From: Oreohelix idahoensis
Taxonomy: Eukaryota > Mollusca > Gastropoda > Stylommatophora > Oreohelicidae
Length of the DNA stretch: 64,000 nucleotides
Assembly (NCBI GenBank): GCA_024509875.1
Contig: JAMPIV010022929.1
Location: 62,001-126,000 of the forward strand
Direction: 5' to 3'
Positions within the stretch are counted from its first letter, which is position 1; each line of letters begins with the position of its first letter. Shown in pieces: positions 50,597 to 61,613 of the stretch. The notes below the pieces were generated by a model. That model was not told the DNA's origin. It saw only the letters and a list, made by a program, of their open reading frames with translations, and did no database searches. Both the position numbers and the translations under genes were made by a program.

Positions 50597-50690
50597 TAAA
50601 CGTATAAACATATAAGGAGGGGAAACCCGAGGCCTGTAAACAGTAAATAAATATTAGACAAACAAAAAGGCATGTTTTCAGGCACTCGTA
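50597..50690 (-). repeat. SINE-2 3'-end fragment
   Basis: ATAAGGAGGGGAAACCCGAG, GCCTGTAAACAGTAAATAAA and AAAAGGCATGTTTTCAGGCA correspond to the 45-bp tail plus adjoining 3' part seen at 14360-14435. Confidence 0.8.
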
Positions 50691-50719
50691 AGAAGGCACC
50701 CTTTAAATCGAAGTATCAT

Positions 50720-50915
50720 TTATTGGTAATGCCTAGATGGCAGGGAGGATAGTGTGATTCGCTTGCATAGCTAGGCGGGTTTGTCGCACGGAAGGTCCTG
50801 GGTTCGAGTCCTGGGTAAGCCACTCACGTCTGTTGCTTTTCTGTTGTCTAGTGTTCTACTTCTTTATTTCTTACGAGTGCCTGAAAACATACCTTTATGT
50901 TTGTCTATTTATTGC
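50720..50915 (+). repeat. SINE-2 tRNA-like and 3' part
   Basis: ATGGCAGGGAGGATAGTGTG, GCTAGGCGGGTTTGTCGCAC, B box GGTTCGAGTCC and the shared GTTGTCTAGTGTTCTACTTC / ACGAGTGCCTGAAAACATAC 3' part. With its canonical B box this copy shows the RNA polymerase III promoter better than the palindrome arms do. Confidence 0.85.
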
Positions 50916-51082
50916 ATTTTTAAAAAACTTAGCATTTAAAAAAAAGGCTGAGTCGGAGACTGGCACAGTCACTGTATATGCCAGAGCGGAACTGGAACAG
51001 GGCAATTAAAATATTTTATTGCTCCAAATCTCTGGAAATACTTCTTTGTTTAAAAAAAAAAAATGTTTACCTGTGGACCACG

Positions 51083-51640
51083 AGGTGAGTTAAAAGTGCT
51101 GGCGCTGAATACGACACTGTGAGGAAACTCGCTGATAGCCTTACAAGGCAGTTCTTGTTTGGCAATCGCCGGGAAAGAGAAGTACGAGACACGGGGAAAA
51201 AAAAGCTAGAGACATAGATAAAAGTGATGAGAGGTCTTGAACATACGGTACGGGACCCAAGACGCAACAAAAGTGAGGAATGCAGTTAGCGACCCATAGC
51301 TTGACTGCCTGCGTCAGGGTCAGCGAATAAGAGCTGACCAAGACCCTACTCCACCTCCACGTGGTGGTCCTGGAAACAGGCTGCATCACTGCAGTCTGGC
51401 TGAGGAGTAGGGATCGAAGAGGGAAGGCAAACCCGGTCCCAAAAAATGCCGTGCGGAAGTCAGATGTGTCGGCCGAAAGGCGCAAATACCGCAGCTTCGC
51501 TGTAAACGGGCACAACGCAACCAACGTCCTTTTCTAGACGAACGAGGAAGAAGAAGAAGAAGAACATACGGTACACGGCAGGAGGAGGATGGTGTTAATT
51601 TGTTGAAAATCTATGCACCATAGGGAGCCCAAGAGTAATT
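51083..51640 (+). pseudogene. LINE ORF2 C-terminal relic, interrupted
   Basis: Broken frames give a segment like SLTRQFLFGNRRERE and a terminal VENLCTI-like end, comparable to the relic at 15420-15880. The two halves (51083-51251 and 51575-51640) join when the 51252-51574 insertion is removed. Highly decayed. Confidence 0.55.
51239..51574 (+). mobile_element. 3' end of a second LINE with 13-bp duplication, inserted in a LINE relic
   Basis: gaacatacggtac occurs at 51239-51251 and 51562-51574. The roughly 310 bp between ends in a (GAA)n tail at about 51545-51563 and translates in part to GNRLHHCSLAEE and CRAEVRCVGRKAQIPQLRCK before LDERGRRRRR. That has the look of a LINE 3' end, with the tail formed by the GAA repeats. 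Confidence 0.75.
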
Positions 51641-52149
51641 AATGAATAAATAATAATTATTAATAAATAATAATGTATGCACGAACCAGGCGAATTAGGT
51701 TCCGGTATCGTGAGTGTCAGGAACTCGGACAATTAGAGCATCTTGGTTGAGCTTACTTGGTCTGAGGAAACAAGGGTTTCACTATGTCATGACTCTTGTC
51801 ACGAGACTAATCAACCTATTGCTGCGTTATTTATTTGGCCATGATCATTTTGGAACTCTCGACATTCAAGTCACAGCTACCCGTTCTTGTAATATTCATT
51901 AAAGAAATCACTTTTCTCCGGAGAATCACCCGTTTTTTAAATTTGTTATTTCCTTAATTGGTTTACTGCCCGTCCCCATTTCATATTATTTCTTCACATG
52001 GGTAATTTTTTTTATCCTTTAACTCTTTACCAGATTTGTTTCTTCTCCCTCATCCCCCCACCACCCAATTAAGTATTTGCATCTCGGCTTTTCTTTTTTC
52101 TTGTTGACCTGCATTAGCATTGGCTTATCTATCTTTTTTCTTTATGGTC
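51641..52149. other. Spacer, nothing recognised
   Basis: Pyrimidine-rich around 51950-52130. Open frame 51714-51902 has no motif. Confidence 0.35.
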
Positions 52150-52188
52150 ATCGTTTACCGACTGACACTGGTTCACCGCTGGACACAA

Positions 52189-52706
52189 CGTTGGTGACTA
52201 ATGTGAGGTTGTGCATGGGGCGTTGGTGACTAATGTGAGGTTGTGCAGGGGGCGTTGGTGACTAATGTGAGGTTGTGTAGGTGGCGTTGGTGACTAATGT
52301 GAGGTTGTGCAGGGGGCGTTGGTGACTAATGTGAGGTTGTGCAGGGGGCGTTGGTGACTAATGTGAGGTTGTGTAGGTGGCGTTGGTGACTAATGTGAGG
52401 TTGTGCAGGTGGCGTTGGTGGCTAATGTGAGGTTGTGCAGGGGGCGTTGGTGACTAATGTGAGGTTGTGCAGGTGGCGTTGGTGACTAATGTGAGGTTGT
52501 GCAGGTGGCGTTGGTGACTAATGTGAGGTTGTGCAGGGGGCGTTGGTGACTAATGTGAGGTTGTGCAGGGGGCGTTGGTGACGAATGTGAGGTTGTGCAG
52601 GTGGCGTTGGTGACGAATGTGAGGTTGTGCAGGTGGCGTTGGTGACGAATGTGAGGTTGTGCAGGTGGCGTTGGTGACGAATGTGAGGTTGTGCATGTGG
52701 CGTTGG
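52189..52706 (+). repeat. Minisatellite, 16 copies of a 32-bp unit
   Basis: CGTTGG recurs at 52189, 52221, 52253 and every 32 bp to 52701 without any length change. The unit reads CGTTGGTGACTAATGTGAGG then TTGTGCAGGGGG. Variable sites are GACTAAT/GACGAAT/GGCTAAT and CAGGGGG/CAGGTGG/TAGGTGG/CATGGGG, with the ACGAAT variant confined to the last units. The flanks belong to the dispersed repeat DR. The Pro/His/Thr-rich minus-strand frame is a by-product. Confidence 0.97.
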
Positions 52707-52854
52707 CAACCTCCTTAAGTAAAACAAATTGCCACAGAAACCACGGCTACAACATCATGTGACTGAATAATGAAGGCTTCCTGTAAGGGGGGGGGGGGGA
52801 GACCAGCTACTGTGGTAGCTTCATGTTCCATAAGCGATGTCAAGGAAAATTATA

Positions 52855-52975
52855 ATGATGATGATGATGATGATGATGATTATAATGATGATAATGTTGA
52901 TACTGATAATGATTGATGAATATAATGATGATACTGATGATGATGTTGATAATGATGATGATGATAATGATATGT
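52855..52975 (+). repeat. (GAT)n imperfect microsatellite
   Basis: ATGATGATG runs interspersed with ATAATG and CTGATGATG variants. Confidence 0.9.
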
Positions 52976-54486
52976 ATAACATTGTATGCTAAGAGATAAC
53001 GAACGAACACATTTTATTTTAAAAGGGCTGAGAACTGGGCGCCTAAGCCCGTCTAACATTCTGCCCTTTGTTTAAACTTTCATTCTAAACAGTCTTTCAA
53101 AATTATGCATACACACTTTAAAAATGTATATTTTAAGGAATAAAATATACAATTTTAATTTTCTCAATCACTTTTAAAGCTTTTTCACAATGATGTAATT
53201 TTGTTTTCTGTTTCAGATACAGGAACAAGGACGAAGAATACCCAAGTTTAGTTTAGAAGACAGAAAGACAATTATATACGAATTGTAGATCAGTTGGTGA
53301 GAGATGTCGCTGATGTATTCATGCTGATGGTGGGCATTTTGAGCATTTAGCATAAATTTATGTTATTGTGACAAAAAATATTGTCTATCTCTCAGGTTTA
53401 AGATGTGATAAAGACAATTGAAATTGTGTATGTTGTTCAGGAAATATAAATGTTAAACTGTATTCATAATTTTGTTAAATCCTGACTATATTAACGCTCA
53501 CTCGGGAGGTCAAGCTGTACACAATTAGTGTGTACATTTTTGCATGCATCAATTAGCCTGTGAAAAGCAGCAACAGGTTCATAAGCCTCGTGAGAAATGT
53601 CATATCATTGCGATATGCTCTTTTCTTTAGATCAGGGGTTTACAGCCTGGGTACAGGGGTTTACAGCCTGGGTACGCATAAAGAAGGGGATATAAGAAAC
53701 TTGTCAAGGGGAAACAGGGAATATTTGGTAAATAACTATATCAGAACTGCTAATTCGGAGCCACCAAGAAGACATGTGCACCATCATAACTTGTGGGCGC
53801 TGGAATTAGGTTGACTACTTACTCAGAAGAGACCCTGAAACCGTTATTAGAACTGCTGTAGCCGCGTGCGAAGCACAGGCGATTTGGTAGATGACGAATA
53901 TAAAGAGAAAATAGAACGATAAAATAAGTATCATTAGTTAGGTTATGTTAAATAAAAGTATTAGGGAAGTAACTGAAATTCAGAACAGGTCACAATGACC
54001 AGACAGTTGTATTAAACGACAAATTATCAAGGTCAATTAGATTTTAGTTTAAATAAAACTAAGAGGCGAGATGACCGCACGAAGAAAATAGATCACAAAG
54101 ACACAACATGTGACAAAACTGACGAGTAGATAGTCCGTGGTACGTGACAGAAAAATTGTATAAAAAGCGGTTTCAATATTATATAGGGAAAGTCCCTAAC
54201 TAAGTAGAAGACCAGATTATGACCAGACATGCGAGTTGCGTCAGCAGTGGTTCTCAAATTATATGAGGAAAGTCCCAACTAAGTTTAATGTTAATCACTA
54301 TAATAGGTTTAGACGCACTTGAAATAATAACATAAAGTGGTCAGCACGGTTTGACATGAGATAATGTCGGTCAGCCGGTAGAAAGTGCGTGGGAACGATT
54401 GAAAAACAAGTAGGGGTATAAAAGGGGCAGATAGGGCAGATAGAGAAAGAGCTAGAAGACAACCATGTAGAAGTATACTGCAGAGA
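52976..54486. other. Spacer; short tandem duplications only
   Basis: A 21-bp unit CAGGGGTTTACAGCCTGGGT+A is duplicated exactly at 53633-53653 and 53654-53674; it resembles a hAT-type terminal repeat, but no partner end was found. GAAAGTCCC-AACTAAGT occurs at about 54189 and 54270. No gene was recognised. Confidence 0.5.
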
Positions 54487-54491
54487 GACGT

Positions 54492-56891
54492 TGTGGTAAA
54501 GTGGGATGTTATAAATATTTATAGGGGACTTAGTGTACTGACTGAGATCAGCTGTCAAGGTATCTGTATCTAATAGGTGTAGTGTTTTACAGATAACCTT
54601 ACTTGCTACCACATTATGCCTCAGTCAGAATTATTCTGGAATATTGTGATGACTACGTTAAATGTCTAGGGTATATATATGATGAAGTGTAAGTCACAAC
54701 AACAACAGACAGATAAACAATTTAATTTATTCCACCACACTTGACAACACTGTGACACTCACACACATGTAACATTCTATAAGACTATCTTAAATGAGTC
54801 ACTGGTAAATTTTCAAATATCAATATGTATTAAGTACTCTCATTAATATATATGTCCTGATTCAACTACAAAGTGAACCAGGAATCACAATCAATTTTAA
54901 TTACAATTTATATGTACAGAATTTATCAATATGAATCTTGTAGTGACATATTTTATTAATATTATCCTATGTGTGTCAGTTGTGTAGTAGTAATATGAGG
55001 TAATACTGGTTTTGTTTTTTCAAGCTATGTTGTTATTTGTCATCATGACTTCAAGTGTTTGTTTATCTTGTAAGTAGTATGGGGAAAAGTTCACAGTTCC
55101 TATCAATTTAAACACTGTATTTTCCCTCTGGTTTATTATAAAGTCAGATTTTGAGGGGGGGCATAATGTTGAGCTCCACTGGCCACATAGGCTTATCTTT
55201 CGTGATGGCGGCAGGAAAAGACTCCTCTGCTCGATAGCCTCCCTGTGTTCTGGAGACACCTCAGTGGTCACTATCTGGACCCAGGAGTATGCTGTCAGCC
55301 TCTAGGTTCAGCAAAGCTCAGACCAGGTGCTGCTCAATAACTTTTAGACCACGGTCCCTGAAACAAGAAGGTTGTACCTCCTACTTCATAACTAATTTAT
55401 AATCTATTTCTAGACTGAACACAATACATAACAAACACTGAGTTCAGAGCGGTAGGCCAACTGTCAGCTTCATCTGAAATAATTTTCACCAGTATATTCC
55501 TCCCTAATGGTTACTACGCCTCTGCAATTCCAGCATTATTACTTTCTAGTCGATAAGATAGGTGTCAGTGTACTGTTTGGCAATTCCATGTAGTTTTACT
55601 TTCCTCCGACACCTTCTGTTCAGGTTGGAGCACTATATAGGCTTTACCTCATGTTCGCTACTGAAGCACACATATATACAGACATAAATTATCAATTTAC
55701 ATTCAATTTTCATTAAAAAGATATTGAGTATATCAAGCTTACCACAATTCATGGAATAACACACAGTTACGTTGACTGGCAATGAATATAACACAATTTC
55801 GATCTGCCGATGTCCCAGGCTTTTATTTAGAAAAATATGCACTGGTGCTCAACGCACTGGTTCTGTAGTAAGTTTATTTGAACATGTGGTGGTGACCTGA
55901 CGCCTCTGATTGACTATATTCGCGGGTCTAACCAATCGTGCCATGTTTACACAGCTTTTCAAAAAAAGTACCCTTCCTTCCGTCTCCCCTGACAACAAAA
56001 GATAGTATTTATAGCCCGACTAATCGTGTTTAGCCTTACATTTATTGCGCTCCAATCAAATCGGATTTAACATGGAGACCCATTTCCCGCACAATGGTGG
56101 TGTGAAAATCTGCCACTGAGCGATTCTGATTTTGGTGTTGTCTGACATCCCTTACTATTTCTTTTGGCTATAATTTGGTAATTCCTAGACTATTTGCGTA
56201 ACGTTTAACATATTCTTTGTCAGCAAGTCCTAAGGAACCCAAATATACAAATTTAAAGGAGCTAAGTGGCTGCGTTCAAAATATGCATTTTCTTCTACCT
56301 CCTGTTTACTTCGAATACGATGTGGTGTCTGGGTACTGTAATGTTTTCAAACGTAAACCAGTATAATGTCATGTTTCCTAATAAGTGTTTTGTGAGTTTT
56401 TAAAAACTAACTCTCGTGTGTGTAGTGTTTTTTATCACTGTCGATTTGAAAAAAGCTAGTGCTTGTGGCCTTACACGCGTGATGGTAGTAATTGTGTATC
56501 GCGAGACTGTGGTAGTATTGCCTGCGTTCCGGCTTTCAGCCCCTCCCTTTCTTTCTATCTTTAGTCCATCTGTCTTTCTTTTTTTTGGTAACGTAGTGTA
56601 TAAAATGACATGAATGGAATTTTAAATCTAGGTCAACTTGCGTATCTCAAGGTTTTTCTTAGAAATGCAGCACATGTTTTATCGTAGAAAGCGGGTATTG
56701 AAGCAGTAGGCTTTTACTATCAACGTGAAACGTTACAATTTGCAGACGAAGGAGAAAACAAGGGGGATTTCGAGTAGAGTCATTGTGACAGCACTGTTCT
56801 TTACCATTCTTCTTTCCTTTTATTGAATTTTTGTGTTAGGCTTTACATTTTCCTGATAATTTATATATGTGGATTAGAATTTCTCACGACA
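54492..56891 (-). repeat. Gypsy-2 3' LTR (2,400 bp)
   Basis: Colinear with 61614-64000. Contains about 400 bp (near 55370-55765) absent from the solo copy at 4111-6147. Short open frames inside are repeated in the other LTR and have no motif. Confidence 0.95.
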
Positions 56892-56908
56892 AATCCTCCC
56901 CACTTAAA
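56892..56908 (-). other. Gypsy-2 polypurine tract
   Basis: On the minus strand TTTTAAGTGGGGAGGATT adjoins the 3' LTR and shares AAGTGGGGA with Gypsy-1. Confidence 0.8.
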
Positions 56909-56961
56909 ACAGACGTTATATGTCAGTCTATAATTCTATATACACATAGAGAAATTTATTA

Positions 56962-59900
56962 TTATTCCTGGGGTTTTGGGTGATTCTCATCACACGGATG
57001 GCGGCTTAAAAAATCCGCTCCCAGATTTGTTTTTCCACTTATATACTCTATGCTAAACTCAAATGGCTGCATCAAAAATGACCAACGGAGTAATCTAGAA
57101 TTCTCATGTCTAGCCTGTGCTAGAAACGACAAAGGTTTGTGATCAGTTTGCAACTTAAATGCCTTCCCATACAGATAAATATTGAATTTCTTTATCGCCC
57201 ATATTACTGCAAGACATTCTTTTTTCGCTAGTTGAGTAATTGGTTTCAGCTTTATTCAACTTTCTGCTAGCATATGCCACTGGGCTTAATTCCCCATCCA
57301 ATGCATCTGATTTCTGTAGCAGAGTTGCACCTAACCCAATATTACTGGCATCCGTCCTTACAATGAATTCTTGACTTAAGTCAGGTAATTTCAAAATAGG
57401 TTTGCTTGTGAGCTTTTCCTTCAATTCCTGGTAAGCCATTTCACATTGTGGTGTCCATGTAATTCGATCTGGATGTCCTTTACGTGTCAAATCAGTTAAC
57501 GGTGCACATATGGAATTAAAGTTTTTGATATACTTTTGGTAGAAACCACATAATGAGACAAAGGATCTCACGTCTTTCTTGGTTTGTGGTCTCGGGGCTT
57601 TCTTTAGTTTCTCTAAATTCTTTGGGTCAGGGGTCATGTTTCCCTGATAAACTGTGTGTCCCAAGAATTCCAATTCTTTACATCCAACACAACATTTGGT
57701 TGGTCGGGCTGTTAAATTCGCTTCCCTAAGTCGATTAAACAGCATGTTCAGAGAGTCAATGTGTTCCTCAAATGTTTCTGTTGCTATAAGGATATCATCC
57801 ATGAAATTTGTGATACATGGATTATTCAGAGGGTCCAATAATTTTCTCATCATTCTAGAGAAGACACTAGGCGCATTCTTCAATCCAAATGGCAATCTAT
57901 TAAACTCATAGTGTCCTTCTGAGGTACTAAAAGCTAGGTATGGTCTAACCTCAGGCTTTACTGGAATCTGATAGTATCCTTTACTCAGATCCACTTTTGA
58001 GAAATATTTAGCTTTATTTAGCCTGGCAAACAACTGATTTGTATCCGGCAATGGATCCACCTGTCCTTCTGTAATAGCATTCAGTCTCCTGTAATCTATA
58101 CAGAGTCTATGTTCTCCAGAGGGTTTCCTTAAGAGTACAACACCGGAACTATACGAAGATTCACTGTGTGAAATAATTCCTTCCTTCAACAAATAGTCTA
58201 TCTCTTCCTTCAAAGCTTTCTCCTTAGCAAAAGGAATCGAATAGGGTTTCATACAGACAGGTGTGGGGTCTATCAGTTTCATATCATATTCCAATAAGTT
58301 TGTATGCCCTGGTCGGTCTGTTAACACACCTCTGCATGATTATTTAGAACCTGTTGCACTCTCTCTTTCTGAGTTTTCGTTAAATGTGTACTGATTTTCA
58401 CCTGTGCCGCTGTCTCACAGGGGTGTAATGGATATTCAAATGATGAAAGTGGTTCCTTTTTCATCTCCATGGCAATGGACAAGGTCAACAAGTGTGTCTC
58501 TTCCTGATGTTCTCTTTCCAAATATTTCTTCAGGAGATTCACATGATAGATTTTTTCTTTCCCCTTCTTATCTATCTTATAATTGGTTCTAGACACCTTC
58601 TCTAGAACTGTATATGGACCTTGCCATCCAATTTGTAACTTATTCTGACTACCGGGGAGAAGAAGCAGTACCTTCTCTCCCACAGCCAAATCTCTGTCTT
58701 TAGCTTTCCTGTTATAATAGGCAGCATGTTTCTTCCTGGCTTGTTTCAAATTTTCATTGGCAAGTTTCCAGCCAGTTTTTAAACGAGTGGTCAGCTCATT
58801 CACATATTGGTATGAGGATGTAATATTTTCCTCTGCCTTTTTTCGTCAGTCCACGTTCTTAACAGCTTCGAGTGGACCTTTTATTGGCCTTCCAAACAAT
58901 AATGTTGCCGGGGCCATACCGGTTGAACTATGGGGTACCTCCCGATAAGCAAAGAGGGCGGCGTGCAGGTACTGGTCCCATGTATCTGGTTTTTTCGTGT
59001 GCCAACTTTCTCAGGATCGACATCAACGTGCCATTAAATCTTTCCACTTGGCCGTTCCCTTGGGGGATGGTACACACTACAATGGAAGTGTTTGGCCTGG
59101 AAGATCCTGAAAACTTCTTCAGTTAGTTTCCCCTTGAACTGAGAGCCATTATCAGTCAAGATTTGATTGGGAAAGCCTAACCTTGTGAAAATTGTGAGCA
59201 ATGCCTCTGCCACATGTTTAGAATCAATCGATGACAGGGCTACCGCCTCTCCCCACATAGAACAAGTGTCCACCAGAGTCAGAATGTAGCTGTTCCTTCT
59301 CTTGGTTCGGGTGAGAGGTCCCACAAGATCCACGGCAACTCTCTCAAAGGGTGTTCCCACTATGGGCATTTTCCCCAGAGTTGCTGGTGCAGTCCAATGT
59401 TTAGGTGCTACTCGTTGGCACTCTGGACAGGATTTTACATATCGTTTGATATCTTCAGTTATTCCTGGCCAGAAATAGTGACAAGCTATACGCTGTCCTG
59501 TTGCGCTGATCCCCATATGACCACTGAAGGGAATCGCATGCCCTAGTTCCAACACTTTAGTCCTATATGAAGTGGGAAGGACCAGCTGTCCGTGACCATT
59601 GGATTCAGATCCAGCCTTCCTATATATCAGTTTGTTCTTCATATAAAATTCTCCCTTGCCTGGAGGTGTATGAGATTTGGGCAACTTCTTGAAACACGGC
59701 TTGAGTGTTTTGTCCTCAGCCTGTGCCTTCCTCATCTCATCTGGATGAGTATTTATTGGATTATCCTCCTCCTTTTTAGACTGTGATCTGGTCTGCACTG
59801 TTGCCAATATCACAGGTCTCTTGGGATTCCCCAAGAAGACATATCTACACCCCAATATCAGAGGGTAGATTGGCTCATTTATCACTGCTGCTTTTATGAT

Positions 59901-61420
59901 TCCTTCCACATATCGCGTTTTCACCTTTATCCGGGCGACGGGAAGTGTCATGGTAGCTACATCCTTGGTTGCAGTTTGAATCTCTACTGTTTCTGTGGTG
60001 TATTGATCGGCCTGCACCAGGTGAGAACTCACAACGGAATCGTAATCTAAACCGGTATCATATAAACACCTTATAGTGACACCATTACAGATGACATCTT
60101 CACACACTGGGGGGTGGTATGGTTCCTGTAGTTCTGCAGGTTTGACCTTTTTTTCCTTTTTCCCAGATGTCATAGCAGCACAATGAGGAGGTTTCCTTCT
60201 ACAATGGTCAGTGTCATGATTGTTCATCTTACAATTTTTACACCACCTTTTCCCTTGGTTGAAAGATTTTCTTTCATCATATTTCCTTTCATCGAATTGT
60301 GGGGTTTTTTTATTGTCATACCGTGGCCTATCAAATTGGTGCTTACCTTTGTTTTGATCTCTAGGATCAAATTTATTAAAGTTCTGTGGTGCCTTAAAAT
60401 TTTCTACCTGTTTCTTTTTATTACCTGATACTTCTGCCTGAGCTGCTTGATACCTTTCAGCAACATTTAGCAACTCACCCAGCCTCTCTGCACCTTGTTC
60501 CATGAGAAACTTTCTCAGGTCTGGAGCCATGGACTCTCTTAATTGTTCTATAAGGACCATTTCCTTAAGATCTTGGGTTTTTCCCCAGAGAAGTCCATTT
60601 CTCCAAGTATGTCTCTAACCGTGCAGAGAACTGGTGATAGGTTTCACCTGACAGTAGTTTAGCATTCCTAAATTTTTTCCTATAAAATTCTGCGTTCTTT
60701 TCATATCTTAACAAAAGAGCCTGCTTTAGCATGTCATAATTTTCCTGATCACCTCTGCTCATTTTGGCAAAAACTTCATAAGCTGCCCCACGAAGACCTT
60801 GAGATAACTTTAAGCTCCACCTTTCTCTCTCTAACCCATATGTGGTAGCTAATAGTTCATATCTATTTAGATAGCTCTCAATATCATCGTCTTTCTCAAC
60901 AAAATGATCTAAATGAAAATTCATAGCTGAGGTTGAGGCTCCCTGGCTAGCAGTGGCATCAGAGGCAAAGGGACTGGCACCATTTTCAGGAGCATGGCCT
61001 TGAAACTCAAACTCCCTTAGTCGTAACTCATGTTCCCTTTGTAATCTCTTTTATCCCTTCTGCTTCCCTTTCTGCAGCTATCTAATCGCTTGTCTTCCCT
61101 TTCTGCAGCTAATTTCTTTGTCTTCTCTTTCTGCCTCCAATTTCTTAGCCTCTTTGTCAGCCTCAATCTGCAACCGAATTTCTTAGCCTCTTTGCCTCAG
61201 CCTCAATCTGCAACCTCTTATCTTAGCCTCAGCCCAAATTGCAACCTCTTAGTCTTTCAGCCTCTAACTTTCTTTCGGCCTCTTTTTCTAATCTTCTTTC
61301 TTCCCGTTCAATATATTTGTCACATTCAGCAGTGACATAAGCAATCATAATTTGCCCGTCCATTCCTAACTCTTTCGCAGTCTGTACAGCAGCAGATCGA
61401 AATTTTGCCAAGTCGGCCAT
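56962..61420 (-). pseudogene. gag-pol: Gypsy-2 gag-pol, order gag-PR-INT-RT-RH, many frame breaks
   Basis: Pieces in coding order: gag start MADLAKFRSAAVQ (61420) with a Glu/Lys/Arg-rich repeated segment to about 61010; capsid-like 60924-60565; then 60560-59034. The last piece has a CCHC knuckle (CKNCKMNNHDTDHC), the protease CLYDTGLD, the integrase zinc finger ending CPECQRV and the first two catalytic Asp (FERVAVDLVGPL, LTDNGSQF). The frame breaks at a G5 run (about 59057), just before the catalytic Glu. Integrase C-terminus 58803-58321 has IGWQGPYTVLEK. Reverse transcriptase 58327-57155 has LCIDYRRLN, SKGYYQIPV and FMDDIL, then RNase H VRTDASNIG. The RNase H end is 57153-56962 (QTDHKPLSFL, NLGADFLSRH). 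At least six frame shifts or stops; non-functional as printed. Same reversed integrase/polymerase order as Gypsy-1. Confidence 0.94.
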
Positions 61421-61590
61421 TGTCTAACATGTAAATGTAAACAATTCAATCTTTCAATAATTATCTAAGGACACTACAGGCACTGAGAGCTCAACGTTAT
61501 TTATTTTCACCCAAGGATACTTTTTTTTAATTTCTATTATTCCCTGAAGTGAATTACCCCCAATATTTTTAATAGGGAAAGATTCAAAAT

Positions 61591-61608
61591 CCCGAGAGCG
61601 AGACCCCA
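61591..61608 (-). other. Gypsy-2 primer-binding site candidate
   Basis: On the minus strand, TATAT then TGGGGTCTCGCTCTCGGG lies directly inside the 5' LTR, the same spacing as in Gypsy-1. The sequence complementary to it ends in CCA and is preceded by a TTCAAA-like T-loop. tRNA identity not assigned. Confidence 0.65.
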
Positions 61609-61613
61609 ATATA

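Noticed and set aside
52189..52706. Regular 32-bp repeats that could suggest a CRISPR array
   Set aside because: Units are contiguous with no spacers and lie in animal repeat DNA; this is a minisatellite.
53633..53674. hAT transposon terminus (CAGGGGTTTACAGCC duplicated)
   Set aside because: No matching inverted end or 8-bp duplication found; reported only as a tandem duplication.
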